Origin: Rhodospirillum centenum SW
Lineage (GTDB): Bacteria > Pseudomonadota > Alphaproteobacteria > Azospirillales > Azospirillaceae
Assembly (NCBI RefSeq): GCF_000016185.1
Contig: NC_011420.2
Span: forward strand, 640,501-704,500
DNA length: 64,000 nucleotides
Reading direction: 5' to 3'
Shown here: piece by piece, positions 1 to 8,676 of the stretch
How positions within the stretch are numbered: position 1 is the first letter of the stretch
Layout: each line of letters opens with the position of its first letter
Translations under genes and position numbers: made by a program
Notes under the pieces: generated by a model
Told to the model about the DNA's origin: nothing
Database searches by the model: none
What the model saw: only the letters and a program-made list of their open reading frames with translations

Positions 1-50
1 TCAGCGGAGGCCCGGCCCGCCGGCCGGGACGGCTGCGGGCAGGGCGGTCA

Positions 51-875
51 TCAGAACATCCAGTCCCAGGCGCGGCTGAAGAAGCCGCGCTCCGCCGCGG
101 GGCGGCTGTCCGTCATCAGGGTATAGGTGCGCTGATACCAGTCGCTGCCCGGGTAGTTATGGCCCAGCAGCGCGGCGGAGGCCTGTGCCTCGTCCACGAT
201 GCCCAGGGCCAGATAGGCTTCGGTCAGGCGGTGCAGCGCCTCCGGCACATGGCTGGTGGTCTGATACTTGTCCACGACCCGGCGGAACCGCTTGATCGCG
301 GCCATGTACTGCCCGGTGACCAGATAGTAGCGGCCGACCTCCATGTCCTTGCCGGCCAGGTGGTCGCGGGTCAGGTCCAGCTTCAGGTTGGCGTCGCGGG
401 CATAGGTGGTGGCGGGGAAGCGGCGGGCCACGTCCTGCAGGGCGGTCAGCGCGCTTTCCGTCATGCTCTGGTCGCGGCGCACGTCGGAGATCTGCTCGTA
501 GTAGCAGAGCGCCTTCAGGTAATAGGCGTAGGCGGCGTTGCGGTTGCCGGGATGCAGAGAGATGAAGCGGTCCAGCGTGGTGATGGCGTCGTCGTAGCGC
601 AGCGCCTCGTAATGCGCGTAGGCCGCCATGAGCTGCGCCCGCACGGCCCACTGCGAATAGGGGTGCTGCCGCTCCACCTCGTCGAACAGGGCGGCCGCCT
701 TCAGATAGTTCTCGTTGTCCAGCGCGTTCGCCGCCTCGGTATAGATCTGCTCCACCGGGCGCTCGATATACGGGATCACCTCCTTCTCGCCGGCGCAGGC
801 CGCCAGCAGCAGGAGTGAGGCCGACGCCGCGAGGAGGCGGGGACGGAGGCGGGCGAAGCGGATCGACAACGACAT
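51..875 (-). CDS. bamD: Outer membrane assembly lipoprotein BamD (ComL)
   Basis: This 274-residue protein matches BamD, the lipoprotein of the BAM complex that helps insert beta-barrel proteins into the outer membrane. The N-terminus has a basic stretch, a hydrophobic core and a lipobox LAAC at 24-27, so Cys27 should be lipidated. The rest is helical TPR-like sequence, including a YTEAANAL segment and a P-Y-S-W-A motif, with the usual family length. I chose the ATG at 875, directly before the signal peptide. The open frame runs 48 codons further upstream, but that stretch looks non-coding. It follows lpxC after 236 bases and has its own possible promoter. bamD after lpxC is common in alphaproteobacterial dcw clusters. 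Confidence 0.93.
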   Translation of the reverse strand: MSLSIRFARLRPRLLAASASLLLLAACAGEKEVIPYIERPVEQIYTEAANALDNENYLKAAALFDEVERQHPYSQWAVRAQLMAAYAHYEALRYDDAITTLDRFISLHPGNRNAAYAYYLKALCYYEQISDVRRDQSMTESALTALQDVARRFPATTYARDANLKLDLTRDHLAGKDMEVGRYYLVTGQYMAAIKRFRRVVDKYQTTSHVPEALHRLTEAYLALGIVDEAQASAALLGHNYPGSDWYQRTYTLMTDSRPAAERGFFSRAWDWMF

Positions 876-908
876 CTTCAGCGGCTGCCTGGAAGCAAGG
901 GACGGGGA

Positions 909-940
909 CTTATAGCACGCGGACTTGGCCTGCCGCCAAG
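909..940 (-). promoter_or_regulatory. Possible bamD promoter with inverted repeat
   Basis: On the minus strand a TATAAG hexamer (914-909) lies 33 bases upstream of the bamD ATG. A TTGGCG-like hexamer sits 19 bases further upstream, inside an inverted repeat CTTGG-N7-CCAAG (924-940). The spacing is longer than ideal, so this is only a plausible promoter or operator in the lpxC-bamD gap. Confidence 0.35.
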
Positions 941-1111
941 CGGCAACTGCGGGGCACGAACCACCTGCGGGCCACCGGCGGGCAGCCGGGAGCATGCCGC
1001 CGGACCGGGGCGCAATCATGGCATCGCCGGAGCGGCGGGGCCGCCCCGGCGGTGCTGGGAGGGGTCGGGCAGGGGAAGGACAGGCCGCGCAGGGAAGCCG
1101 CGCGGGCGGGA

Positions 1112-2053
1112 TCAGGCGATGGCGGCCAGCGGCTCGTCCTCGTCGGTCCAGAGCGTGCGGGCCGGTGCCGTCTCTTCCCAGCGGAAGGCGCCGACATCCG
1201 CGAACAGGGCGCGCAGCAGGCGGTTGTTCATCTCGTGGCCCGGCCGGACACCGTGGAAATGGCCGATGATCGGAGCGCCGGCCATGTAGAGGTCGCCCAC
1301 CGCGTCCAGGATCTTGTGGCGGACGAACTCGTCCCCGTAGCGCAGCCCGCCCTCGTTGACGATGCGGTCGCCGTCGATGACGACGGCGTTCTCCAGCGAG
1401 CCGCCGCGCGCCAGCCCGGCCTTGCGCATCATGTCCACCTCGTGCAGGAAGCCGAAGGTGCGGGCGCGGGCGACCTCCGCCTTGAAGGTGCGGTCATCCT
1501 CACCGATGCCCAGGCGCAGCGCGCCCTCCTGCCGGCGGATGGCGGCGGTGCTGAAGTCGATCTCGACGCGGAAGCTGCTGACCGGGGCGGGCATCAGGGC
1601 AACGGACTTGTCGCCGGCCTCCACCCGCACCTCGCGCAGGATGCGCAGGTGGCGGCGCGGGGCGGTCTGGACGGCGCGGCCGGCGCACTCCACCAGGAAG
1701 ACGAAGGGGGCCGCGCTGCCGTCCATGATCGGCACTTCCGGGCCGTCCAGATCGACCCGCAGATTGTCGATGCCGCAGCCGCGCAGCGCCGACATCAGAT
1801 GCTCGACCGTGCCGACCTGGGCGCCGTAGGCGTTGCCGACGACCGTGCAGAGGCGGGTATCGACCACCTGGTCCCAGCGCGCCGGGATGGTCGCCTGCTC
1901 GTCCGTCGCTCCCCGGGCGACCAGATCCGTGCGGCGGAACACGATGCCGGTGCCGGCCGGGGCGGGCGCCAGGGTCATGTTCACCCGCTGGCCGGAATGC
2001 AGGCCGGTGCCGGTGCAGTTGATCGGGGCTTTCAGGGTCGTCTGGCGGGACAT
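1112..2053 (-). CDS. lpxC: UDP-3-O-acyl-N-acetylglucosamine deacetylase LpxC
   Basis: LpxC is the zinc enzyme that removes acetyl from UDP-3-O-acyl-GlcNAc, the committed step of lipid A synthesis, in the cytosol. The 313-residue sequence has the conserved start TTLKAPINCTGTGLHSG, the zinc-binding TVEHLMSAL motif (His near 85), the HKILD motif near 235 and a late GHFHG motif, so the catalytic set looks complete. An in-frame ATG at 2071 would add six residues. I prefer 2053 because GAAGAG lies about ten bases before it and the family usually begins near this point. The gene lies between ftsZ and bamD, a usual alphaproteobacterial position, but a 486-base gap separates it from the ftsZ peptide end, so it probably has its own promoter. 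Confidence 0.95.
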   Translation of the reverse strand: MSRQTTLKAPINCTGTGLHSGQRVNMTLAPAPAGTGIVFRRTDLVARGATDEQATIPARWDQVVDTRLCTVVGNAYGAQVGTVEHLMSALRGCGIDNLRVDLDGPEVPIMDGSAAPFVFLVECAGRAVQTAPRRHLRILREVRVEAGDKSVALMPAPVSSFRVEIDFSTAAIRRQEGALRLGIGEDDRTFKAEVARARTFGFLHEVDMMRKAGLARGGSLENAVVIDGDRIVNEGGLRYGDEFVRHKILDAVGDLYMAGAPIIGHFHGVRPGHEMNNRLLRALFADVGAFRWEETAPARTLWTDEDEPLAAIA

Positions 2054-2352
2054 GGAGGCTCGACTCTTCATTGTCGCCGGGAACAGGGTCGCCTGCGGTC
2101 CGGTCAGACCGGCGGGCGACGCCGGAAACCGGTGCGGCGGATGATCAGCATGCTGCCCCCCCCCGTTCCGTCCGCCGGCCGGCGTATCACCGCCGGTCAG
2201 GTCCGGTTCCCGTTTCCGGAAACCGTCGGGCGGTCTCCGCCCCGGAGATGTCTCCGGCGCGGACCTTCCGCAAGGGTGTTCCGCACTGCGGCAGAACGGT
2301 CAAGGGCACCCCGTTCAGATAACAGCGGCGGAGTCCCTGCTCAAATCACTCT

Positions 2353-2369
2353 TTGTTACCGATTGTTAC
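2353..2369 (-). promoter_or_regulatory. Direct heptamer repeat, candidate response-regulator site upstream of lpxC
   Basis: Two exact TTGTTAC copies (GTAACAA on the lpxC strand) start exactly ten bases apart, about 300 bases before lpxC. Heptamer-type direct repeats with one-helical-turn spacing are typical of OmpR/PhoB-family regulators, and GTAACA resembles OmpR half-sites. The binding protein is unknown, so the assignment is an inference. Confidence 0.35.
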
Positions 2370-2451
2370 GTCGCCGACGCTTCCGGTCTGCGGCTACGGC
2401 CTTGATCGACATGATGGAATCGGCGTCGGGGTGTGACGGCGCGCACAGACG

Positions 2452-2482
2452 GACGCCGGCCCGGCAGAACCGGACCGGCGTC
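2452..2482 (-). terminator. Stem-loop downstream of ftsZ
   Basis: GACGCCGG pairs with CCGGCGTC, and an inner CCGG pairs with CCGG around a five-base loop. On the minus strand the single internal mismatch becomes a G-U wobble, giving a 13-pair stem about 60 bases after the ftsZ stop. No T-run follows, so this could be a Rho-dependent or mRNA-stabilising hairpin rather than a classical terminator. Confidence 0.35.
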
Positions 2483-2539
2483 TTCCGCAGCGCAATATCG
2501 GAGCGGTCCGGCGGACCCCTCCTCCTACCGGACCGGGCG

Positions 2540-4228
2540 TCAGCCGCGGTCCGACGCCTTGCTCAGTTCGCCTGCCGGCGGAGGAAGGCGGGGATGTCCC
2601 AGGTGATCCTCCTCGGGGGTCGGCGCCTTCGGCCGGGCACCGGCCTCCGGACCGACGGGGGCAGCCCCCGCCGGCGGCGGGGCCTGCAAGGGATTGCGCG
2701 GCGCGGTCGGGGCCGGGGCCGCCATCCGCGGCGCGGGGGCGGGCTGCGCCGGCTGACCGCCGATGCCGAGCATGCGCTGGAACAGGCCGGGGCGCTTCGC
2801 ATCCGGCGCCGGGGCGGCATAGCGGTCCGGCGCGGCCGGCCCCAGGCGCGGGCCGGGATCGGCCGCCCGCGGCGGGATGAAGGCGCCCTCGCGCCGTTCG
2901 CCGCGCAGGGGCCCCTGCGGTGCCGCCGGGCTGCGCGGGCCGGCCTGCTCGAACATCGGCTTCGGCGCCTCGGCCGGAGCGGGGGCGCCCATCTCCGCGG
3001 TTGCCGCCTCCAGCGCGGCCTCCTCCGGCAACGGCGCCGTCATGGACGCCGGGTCGGACTCGGCGGAAACCGGGGTCGGCATCGGTGCCGGGGTCAGGTT
3101 TACATAGGTGGAGGTCGCCAGATTGCCGGCGGCGAAACCGGCGGGACGCATGGCTTCCCGGGCCGGGGCCTGCGGCACGGAGCGGACAGGCGTGTGCGGC
3201 GAGCGCCCGCCGACGACGGCGAGCTGCGGCTGCCCCGGCACGCGCGGCTGGGCGCTGGCGACGGATTCGATGCCGGTGGCGACCACCGAGACGCGCACCC
3301 GCCCCTCCATCGTCTGGTCGAAGGTGGAGCCGAAGATGATGTTGGCTTCGGGGTCCACCTCCTCGCGGATGCGGTTGGCCGCCTCGTCCACCTCGAACAG
3401 GGTCAGGTCGTGGCCGCCGGTGATGTTGATCAGCACCCCGCGCGCGCCCTTCATGGACACGTCGTCCAGCAGCGGGTTGGAGATGGCGGCCTCGGCCGCG
3501 GCGATGGCGCGGTTGTCGCCGTCGGCCTCGCCGGTGCCCATCATGGCCTTGCCCATCTCCGTCATCACGGTGCGGATGTCGGCGAAGTCCAGGTTGATGA
3601 GGCCGGGCATCACCATCAGGTCGGTGACGCCGCGGACGCCCGCGTGCAGCACGTCGTCCGCCATCTTGAAGGCGTCGGCGAAGGTCGTCTTCTCGGTGGC
3701 GACGCGGAACAGGTTCTGGTTCGGAATGATGATCAGCGTATCGACGAACTGGGCCAGTTCCTGGATCCCGGCTTCGGCGATGCGCATGCGGTGCGCCCCT
3801 TCGAAGTGGAAGGGCTTGGTCACCACCCCGACCGTCAGGATGCCCTGCTCGCGTGCCGCCCGCGCGATCACCGGGGCGGCACCCGTGCCCGTGCCGCCGC
3901 CCATGCCGGCGGTGATGAAGGCCATGTTGGTGCCGTCGAGGTGGGAGAGGATCTCCTCAAGCTGCTCCTCGGCCGCGGCCCGGCCGACATCGGGGCGCGA
4001 CCCGGCGCCCAGCCCCCGGGTGATGGTGCTGCCGAGCTGCACCCGCTTGCTGGCCTGGCTGCACGTCAGGGCCTGGGCGTCGGTGTTGGCGACCACGAAC
4101 TCCACGCCTTCCAGGTTGGCGCGGATCATGTTGTTGACCGCATTGCCGCCGGCGCCGCCGACGCCGAAGACGGTGATGCGGGGGCGGCTCTGCACGTCGA
4201 CGGTGGGGATGCTGAGCTTGATGGTCAT
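2540..4228 (-). CDS. ftsZ: Cell division GTPase FtsZ, with an apparent +1 frameshift at the C-terminus
   Basis: FtsZ polymerises with GTP into the cytokinetic ring. The ATG at 4228 has a strong GGGAGAG ribosome site, and the GTP-binding signature GGGTGTG is at residues 110-116. The T7-loop region NLDFADI follows near 210, then a long Pro/Ala-rich linker typical of alphaproteobacterial FtsZ. As read, the 562-residue product ends in an unrelated tail. In the +1 frame the DNA encodes [11 protein letters not shown] followed by a stop at 2563, which is the conserved peptide that binds FtsA. Deleting one G from the GGG at 2598-2600 (CCC on plus) gives an unbroken [16 protein letters not shown] end. 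This is either a base-call error or a real lesion. ftsA precedes it by 109 bases. Confidence 0.95.
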   Translation of the reverse strand: MTIKLSIPTVDVQSRPRITVFGVGGAGGNAVNNMIRANLEGVEFVVANTDAQALTCSQASKRVQLGSTITRGLGAGSRPDVGRAAAEEQLEEILSHLDGTNMAFITAGMGGGTGTGAAPVIARAAREQGILTVGVVTKPFHFEGAHRMRIAEAGIQELAQFVDTLIIIPNQNLFRVATEKTTFADAFKMADDVLHAGVRGVTDLMVMPGLINLDFADIRTVMTEMGKAMMGTGEADGDNRAIAAAEAAISNPLLDDVSMKGARGVLINITGGHDLTLFEVDEAANRIREEVDPEANIIFGSTFDQTMEGRVRVSVVATGIESVASAQPRVPGQPQLAVVGGRSPHTPVRSVPQAPAREAMRPAGFAAGNLATSTYVNLTPAPMPTPVSAESDPASMTAPLPEEAALEAATAEMGAPAPAEAPKPMFEQAGPRSPAAPQGPLRGERREGAFIPPRAADPGPRLGPAAPDRYAAPAPDAKRPGLFQRMLGIGGQPAQPAPAPRMAAPAPTAPRNPLQAPPPAGAAPVGPEAGARPKAPTPEEDHLGHPRLPPPAGELSKASDRG

Positions 4229-4337
4229 CGGTCTCTCCCTGGGGCTAGGAGTGTCTCGGGTCGCGGACGGCACTGGCGAAGGGGCGCTTGCGCGATCGGG
4301 CGGCGCCTTCGCCCGGGGGGAGGTCGTTCATCGTCGG

Positions 4338-5621
4338 TCATAGGTTCTCCCGGAGCCATAGACCGACCCGGCCCAGCCAGCCGGACGGTTGCTGTTCGAC
4401 CAGCGGGGCGAGGGCCGGAAGTTCCGTCTGCTGCTGGAGCGCGTAGACGAGCAGGCCGGCGGCGGCGGAGAAGGCCGGGCCGCCGACGCTTTCCGCCAGC
4501 CCGCCGATGCGCAGCGGCCGGCCGGTGCGGACCTGCTTGTCCAGCACCTGCTGCGCCAGCTCGCGCATGCCGGGAAGCTGGCTGGCGCCGCCGGTCAGCA
4601 CGACGCGCCGGCCGGCCAGCTTGCCGATGCCCGATGCCTCCAGCCGGCCGCGGGCCAGCTCGAAGATCTCCTCCAGCCGGGGCTGGATGATGCCGACCAG
4701 CAGCGATTTCGGGACGTGGTTGGCCTGCGCGTGCTCCTCCTCGCCGACCTGGGGCACGTCGATGATCTCGCGCTCGTCGGAGACGGTGGGGATGGCGCTG
4801 CCATAGAGGGTCTTCAGCCGTTCGGCATGGGCCAGCGGCGTGGTCAGCCCGCGGGCGATGTCGTTGGTGACGTGACCGCCGCCCAGCGGGATGCTGTCGC
4901 ACCAGATCATCTTGCCGTCGAAGAAGACCGACATGCTGGTGGTGCCGCCCCCCATGTCGATCAGGGTGACGCCCAGATCCATCTCGTCCTCGACCAGGCA
5001 GGCGAGGCCCGAGGCGTAGGGGCTCAGGACGAAGCCCTCCACACCCAGGTGGCAGCGGCCGATGCAGGTCGTCAGGTTGCGGATCGGGTTGGCGGCGGTG
5101 GTGACGGCGTGCAGGCGCACGCCCAGCCGCTCGCCCACCATCCCGCGCGGCTCGCGGATGCCCTTGGAGCCGTCCACCGTGTAGCCCACGGGGATGGAGT
5201 GGATCAGCTCGGCATCGGGGGCGACGTTCAGGTTGTGGGCCTGCGCCAGGGCGCGCTTCAGGTCCCCGTCATTGACCACCTGTCCGGCGATGGCGGTCTC
5301 CACCGTGATGGTCTGGCTCTCCGGCTGGCCGCCGGACAGGCTGACCAGCACTTCGCGGATCTGCTCGCCGGCCATGGTCTCGGCGGCGTGGACGGCGGTG
5401 CCGATGGCGGTCTCGGCCTGCTCCATGTCCACGATGGCGCCGGCACGGACGCCGCGGCTGACCTGATGGCCGATGCCCACGACGCGGATCGATCCGGGGT
5501 CGTCCACCTTGGCGATGAAGCAGACGACCTTGCCCGAGCCGACGTCGAGCGCGGCGATGGTGCCCCCGCGCGACACCCGCTTCGGTCTGCTTCTGACGTT
5601 CAGCGCCCCCGGAAATGCCAT
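4338..5621 (-). CDS. ftsA: Cell division protein FtsA
   Basis: FtsA is an actin-fold ATPase that tethers FtsZ filaments to the membrane and recruits later divisome proteins. The 427-residue protein has the actin-type phosphate loop IAALDVGSGKVVCFI near 20-35, the second phosphate motif with LIDMGGGTTS near 220, and a late LTGGASQLPG adenosine motif. The C-terminus LWLRENL is a short amphipathic helix with a Trp, as expected for the membrane-targeting sequence. The ATG at 5621 has GAGAGG a few bases upstream. The gene starts 13 bases after the ftsQ stop and precedes ftsZ, the standard order. Confidence 0.96.
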   Translation of the reverse strand: MAFPGALNVRSRPKRVSRGGTIAALDVGSGKVVCFIAKVDDPGSIRVVGIGHQVSRGVRAGAIVDMEQAETAIGTAVHAAETMAGEQIREVLVSLSGGQPESQTITVETAIAGQVVNDGDLKRALAQAHNLNVAPDAELIHSIPVGYTVDGSKGIREPRGMVGERLGVRLHAVTTAANPIRNLTTCIGRCHLGVEGFVLSPYASGLACLVEDEMDLGVTLIDMGGGTTSMSVFFDGKMIWCDSIPLGGGHVTNDIARGLTTPLAHAERLKTLYGSAIPTVSDEREIIDVPQVGEEEHAQANHVPKSLLVGIIQPRLEEIFELARGRLEASGIGKLAGRRVVLTGGASQLPGMRELAQQVLDKQVRTGRPLRIGGLAESVGGPAFSAAAGLLVYALQQQTELPALAPLVEQQPSGWLGRVGLWLRENL

Positions 5622-5634
5622 GCCCGCCGCCCTC

Positions 5635-6561
5635 TCAGATCTTCTTCTGACGCTGCGCCTCGCGGCGCTGCTCCGCCGCCTGCGCGGAGGTCTGCACGAC
5701 CAGCCGGTCGGGCACCCGCAGGTCCACCGCCACGATGTCCCGCTCCAGCACCCGGTTCGTCTGCTGCACGGTGGCGAGCTGGCGCAGGGCCGCGGCCATC
5801 TCCTTTTCCGGCAGGCGCACGTCCACGCCGTTGTCCAGGCGCAGGTCCCAGCGCCGGCCGCCGACCAGCACGGCCGCCTCGACCCGGGCGCCGATCAGCG
5901 GTTCGGCCGACAGCAGGGCCAGCAGCTCGCGGCCGTGCTTCGGCGCGTCCGCCCCCACCAGCATCGGCAGGTCGGGCCAGCGTTCCAGCCGCTCGTCGGT
6001 CAGCACCACCCCGTCGGCGTCCACCAGGTAGAGCTTCTGCTCGTGCTGCCAGAGCGCCATGGGCGTCCGCTCGACGAGCTGGACGAAGATCGTCCCCGGC
6101 AGGCGGCGCTCCACGGTGGCGGCGGCCACCCAGGGGAGGGCCTGCAAGGCCGCCTGGGCGGCATGCGGATCGAAGGTCAGCATGGGCGAGCCGGTTCCGA
6201 CCCCCAGCGCGGCCAGCACGGCGGCGCCGTCCGTCTCCGCCCGGCCCTTCACCAGCACCTCGGTCACGGCCAGCCCGGCTTCGGCCGTCGTGCGGACGAA
6301 GCCCTCGGACGCCTTCCCGGCCATCTCCGGCAGGCGGCCGTCGGCCCAGACCCAGGCCAGGAAACCGGCCAGCAGCAGCACCGGGCTCAGTTTCAGCCCG
6401 GCGCGCAGGGAGGGCAGGGCCCAGCGCGGCAGGGCGCGGCGGCGGTTGGCGCGGCGGGCCGCCTGCATGGTGGCGCGGCGGGCCGCCGCGGCGATCTTCG
6501 CCCGGTGGCTGTCGGCCGAGCCCCGGCCGGTGTCGTAGGCGGCGGCGCTCACGCGTGGCAT
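5635..6561 (-). CDS. ftsQ: Cell division protein FtsQ
   Basis: FtsQ is a bitopic inner-membrane divisome protein that links early and late components. The 308-residue protein has a basic cytosolic N-terminus rich in Arg and Ala, one membrane span near 55-72 (LLLAGFLAWVWA), then a POTRA domain starting near AVTEVLVKGR, and a beta domain with ERRLPGTIFVQLVERTP. The C-terminus is basic and ends QRQKKI. I chose the ATG at 6561. It overlaps the last 13 bases of ddl, suggesting translational coupling. The surrounding order ddl-ftsQ-ftsA-ftsZ supports the call more strongly than sequence alone, because FtsQ diverges quickly. Confidence 0.93.
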   Translation of the reverse strand: MPRVSAAAYDTGRGSADSHRAKIAAAARRATMQAARRANRRRALPRWALPSLRAGLKLSPVLLLAGFLAWVWADGRLPEMAGKASEGFVRTTAEAGLAVTEVLVKGRAETDGAAVLAALGVGTGSPMLTFDPHAAQAALQALPWVAAATVERRLPGTIFVQLVERTPMALWQHEQKLYLVDADGVVLTDERLERWPDLPMLVGADAPKHGRELLALLSAEPLIGARVEAAVLVGGRRWDLRLDNGVDVRLPEKEMAAALRQLATVQQTNRVLERDIVAVDLRVPDRLVVQTSAQAAEQRREAQRQKKI

Positions 6562-7481
6562 CGGGCCTGCTCCACGATCCAGGCGCACAGCTCGGCGAAG
6601 CCGATGCCCTGCGATGCCGCCTGCTCCGGCAGCAGCGACAGGGCCGTGAAGCCGGGCTGCGTGTTGGTCTCCAGGAAGTAGAGGCCGCCGGTGCCGGCCT
6701 GGCTGTCGTCCCAGCGGAAATCGCTGCGGCTGACGCCGCTGCATCCCAGGGTCCGGTGCGCCAGCAGGGCCAGCCGCAGCGCCTCTTCCTGGACATCCTG
6801 CGGGATCTGCGCCGGGCAGACGTGGACGGCCTCGCCCTCGGTGTACTTCGCGGCGTAGTCGAAGAAGCCGGAGCGCGGCACGATCTCCGTCACGGCAAGG
6901 GCACGGTCGCCCATCACGCCCACGGTCAGCTCGCGGCCCGGGATGAACCGCTCCACCAGCACGCGCTCGCCATAGGCCCAGCCGCCCTCCTCCAGCACCG
7001 ACTGGTTCTGGCCGGGGCGGACGATGCGGACGCCGACGGAGGAGCCCTCGTCCACCGGCTTCACGACATAGGGCGGCTCGATCGGATGCCCGGCCAGGAT
7101 CTGCTCGCGCGTCACGGTCACACCGTCGGGCACCGGCACGCCGACGGCGGCCAGGACGCGCCGGGTCATCTCCTTGTTCATGGCCAGGGCGGAGGCCAGC
7201 ACGCCGGAATGGGTGTAGGGGACGCCCAGATACTCCAGCACGCCCTGGATCAGCCCGTCCTCCCCGCCGCGGCCGTGCAAGGCGTTGAAGACAACGTCCG
7301 GCTTCGGCGTCAGGGCGTGCAGCAGGGCCGGCAGGTCGCGCTGCACGTCCACCGCTGTCACGGCGTAGCCGCGCTCTTCCAGCGCGGCCGCGACGGACCG
7401 GCCGCTGACCAGCGATACGTCGCGCTCTGCCGACCAGCCGCCCATCAGGACGGCCACCCGCGTCGGGCGGCGTTGGTTCAT
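6549..7481 (-). CDS. ddl: D-alanine--D-alanine ligase
   Basis: Ddl joins two D-alanines with ATP to make the dipeptide that MurF adds to the peptidoglycan precursor. The 310-residue ATP-grasp protein begins RVAVLMGGWSAERDVSL, the family's N-terminal glycine-rich motif, and contains HGRGGEDG near 75-82, KPVDEGSSVGV near 145, and a C-terminal metal/ATP motif FLETNTQPGFT. These cover all three ATP-grasp subdomains. The ATG at 7481 has GGGGAG seven bases upstream. A 241-base gap separates it from murB, the largest break between peptidoglycan genes here, so a secondary promoter may lie in the AT-richer patch around 7555-7610. Confidence 0.95.
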   Translation of the reverse strand: MNQRRPTRVAVLMGGWSAERDVSLVSGRSVAAALEERGYAVTAVDVQRDLPALLHALTPKPDVVFNALHGRGGEDGLIQGVLEYLGVPYTHSGVLASALAMNKEMTRRVLAAVGVPVPDGVTVTREQILAGHPIEPPYVVKPVDEGSSVGVRIVRPGQNQSVLEEGGWAYGERVLVERFIPGRELTVGVMGDRALAVTEIVPRSGFFDYAAKYTEGEAVHVCPAQIPQDVQEEALRLALLAHRTLGCSGVSRSDFRWDDSQAGTGGLYFLETNTQPGFTALSLLPEQAASQGIGFAELCAWIVEQARCHA

Positions 7482-7722
7482 GATCCCGCTCCCCATCCGG
7501 CATCCCCGTCCGTCCCGGCCGGACGGGGAGCCAGTTCTAGACCTTCGCAGATGGAAAAGGAAACGCAAGATTTTGTGGTAGTGATCATCACGACGTCTAT
7601 GGAATGCGGCCGCACGGCCGAGTCGAACCGCCCGGACACCGCCCCGGCCGGCGCCGGCGCGATGACTCCGCGTAAGGTCCGGCGGGCCGCCGGCAAGACT
7701 CGGCAAGACTTCGCCGCGTTCG

Positions 7723-8676
7723 TCATGGCGTGATCTCCCGGGCCGGCCGGCCGATCCGCCGGATCTCCCAGCGCAGCTCGATCCCGCTCGTCTCCAGCAC
7801 CCGCCGCCGGACCTCCTCGCCCAGCCCCTCCAGGTCGGCGGCCGTGGCATCGCCCAGGTTCAGCAGGAAATTGCAGTGCTTCTCCGAGACCTGCGCGCCG
7901 CCGATCTGCAGCCCGCGGCAGCCGGCCCGGTCGATGAGCTGCCAGGCCTTGGCCCCGCCCGACAGTTCCGGGTCCGGGTTGGCGAAGGTGGAGCCGCCGG
8001 TGCGCGCCCGTACCGGCTGGCTGTCCGCCCGTGCCTTCTGGATGGCGTCCATGGCGGTGGCGATGGCGGCCTTGTCCCCCGGCGTGCCTTGCAGCACGGC
8101 GCCGGTGAAGATCACGTCCTCGGGCACGCCGCAGTGGCGGTAGCCGAGATGCAGCCCGGCGCGGTCGAAGCGCAGGCGCCGGCCGGCGCGGTCGATCCCC
8201 TCGGCCGTGACCACCAGATCGGCCGTCTCCCGGCCGTAGGCGCCGGCGTTCATGCGCAGGGCGCCGCCGATCGTGCCGGGGATGCCGGAGAGGAACTCCA
8301 GCCCCGCCAGTCCCTCGTGCTGCGCGGTCAGGGCGACGTTGTAGTCCAGCGCCCCGGCCCCGGCGACCAGCCGGTCGCCCTCGACGGCGATCTCCGCGAA
8401 GGGACCGCCCAGGCGGATCACCACGCCGGGCACGCCGCCGTCGCGGACCAGCAGGTTGCTGGCGACGCCGATCACCGTGACCGGCACGTCGGCCGGGCAG
8501 CCGGCCAGGAAGCCGGCCAGATCGTCGGCATCGGCCGGGCGGAACAGCACGTCCGCCGTTCCACCGACCCGGAACCAGGTCATCGGCCCCAGGGGCGCGT
8601 CCGCCGTCAGCCGCCCGCGGACGCGCGGCAGGCGGTCGATCAGATGGGGACCCGGCAGGGGCTCGGCAGCCGTCAT
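7723..8676 (-). CDS. murB: UDP-N-acetylenolpyruvoylglucosamine reductase MurB
   Basis: MurB is the FAD/NADPH enzyme that reduces UDP-GlcNAc-enolpyruvate to UDP-MurNAc in the cytosol. The 317-residue sequence has the FAD-domain motif TWFRVGGTADVLF near 32-44, VIGVASNLLVRDGG near 73-86, the SGIPGTIGGALRMNAGAYG segment, and the catalytic RTGGSTFANP motif with its Ser near 227. It looks like the shorter type II form. The ATG at 8676 overlaps the murC stop by one base (TGATG) and has GGGAGGC just upstream, so the two are coupled. The DNA here also lies in a much longer open frame that is a shadow of murC. Confidence 0.95.
   Translation of the reverse strand: MTAAEPLPGPHLIDRLPRVRGRLTADAPLGPMTWFRVGGTADVLFRPADADDLAGFLAGCPADVPVTVIGVASNLLVRDGGVPGVVIRLGGPFAEIAVEGDRLVAGAGALDYNVALTAQHEGLAGLEFLSGIPGTIGGALRMNAGAYGRETADLVVTAEGIDRAGRRLRFDRAGLHLGYRHCGVPEDVIFTGAVLQGTPGDKAAIATAMDAIQKARADSQPVRARTGGSTFANPDPELSGGAKAWQLIDRAGCRGLQIGGAQVSEKHCNFLLNLGDATAADLEGLGEEVRRRVLETSGIELRWEIRRIGRPAREITP

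Larger units (their letters stand above)
2054..2539. other. ftsZ-lpxC intergenic region
   Basis: I see no convincing gene in this 486-base stretch. It holds a long stem-loop at 2452-2482 shortly after ftsZ, and an AT-richer patch at 2341-2370 with two direct TTGTTAC copies (2353-2359 and 2363-2369) ten bases apart. The patch probably belongs to the lpxC promoter region. The rest is GC-rich spacer. Confidence 0.6.

Noticed and set aside
1-48. 16-codon frame overlapping the bamD stop
   Set aside because: Pro/Ala/Gly-rich and closed at the window edge; there is not enough sequence to tell. A recN gene would be expected further left but none is visible.
815-4690. 1291-codon open frame on the plus strand across lpxC, ftsZ and ftsA
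   Set aside because: It is antisense to recognisable genes; its His/Gly/Asp-rich composition is typical of shadows in high-GC DNA.
7478-7726. 82-codon minus-strand frame in the murB-ddl gap
   Set aside because: It starts within the murB end and overlaps the ddl start in another frame; no ribosome site or family character.
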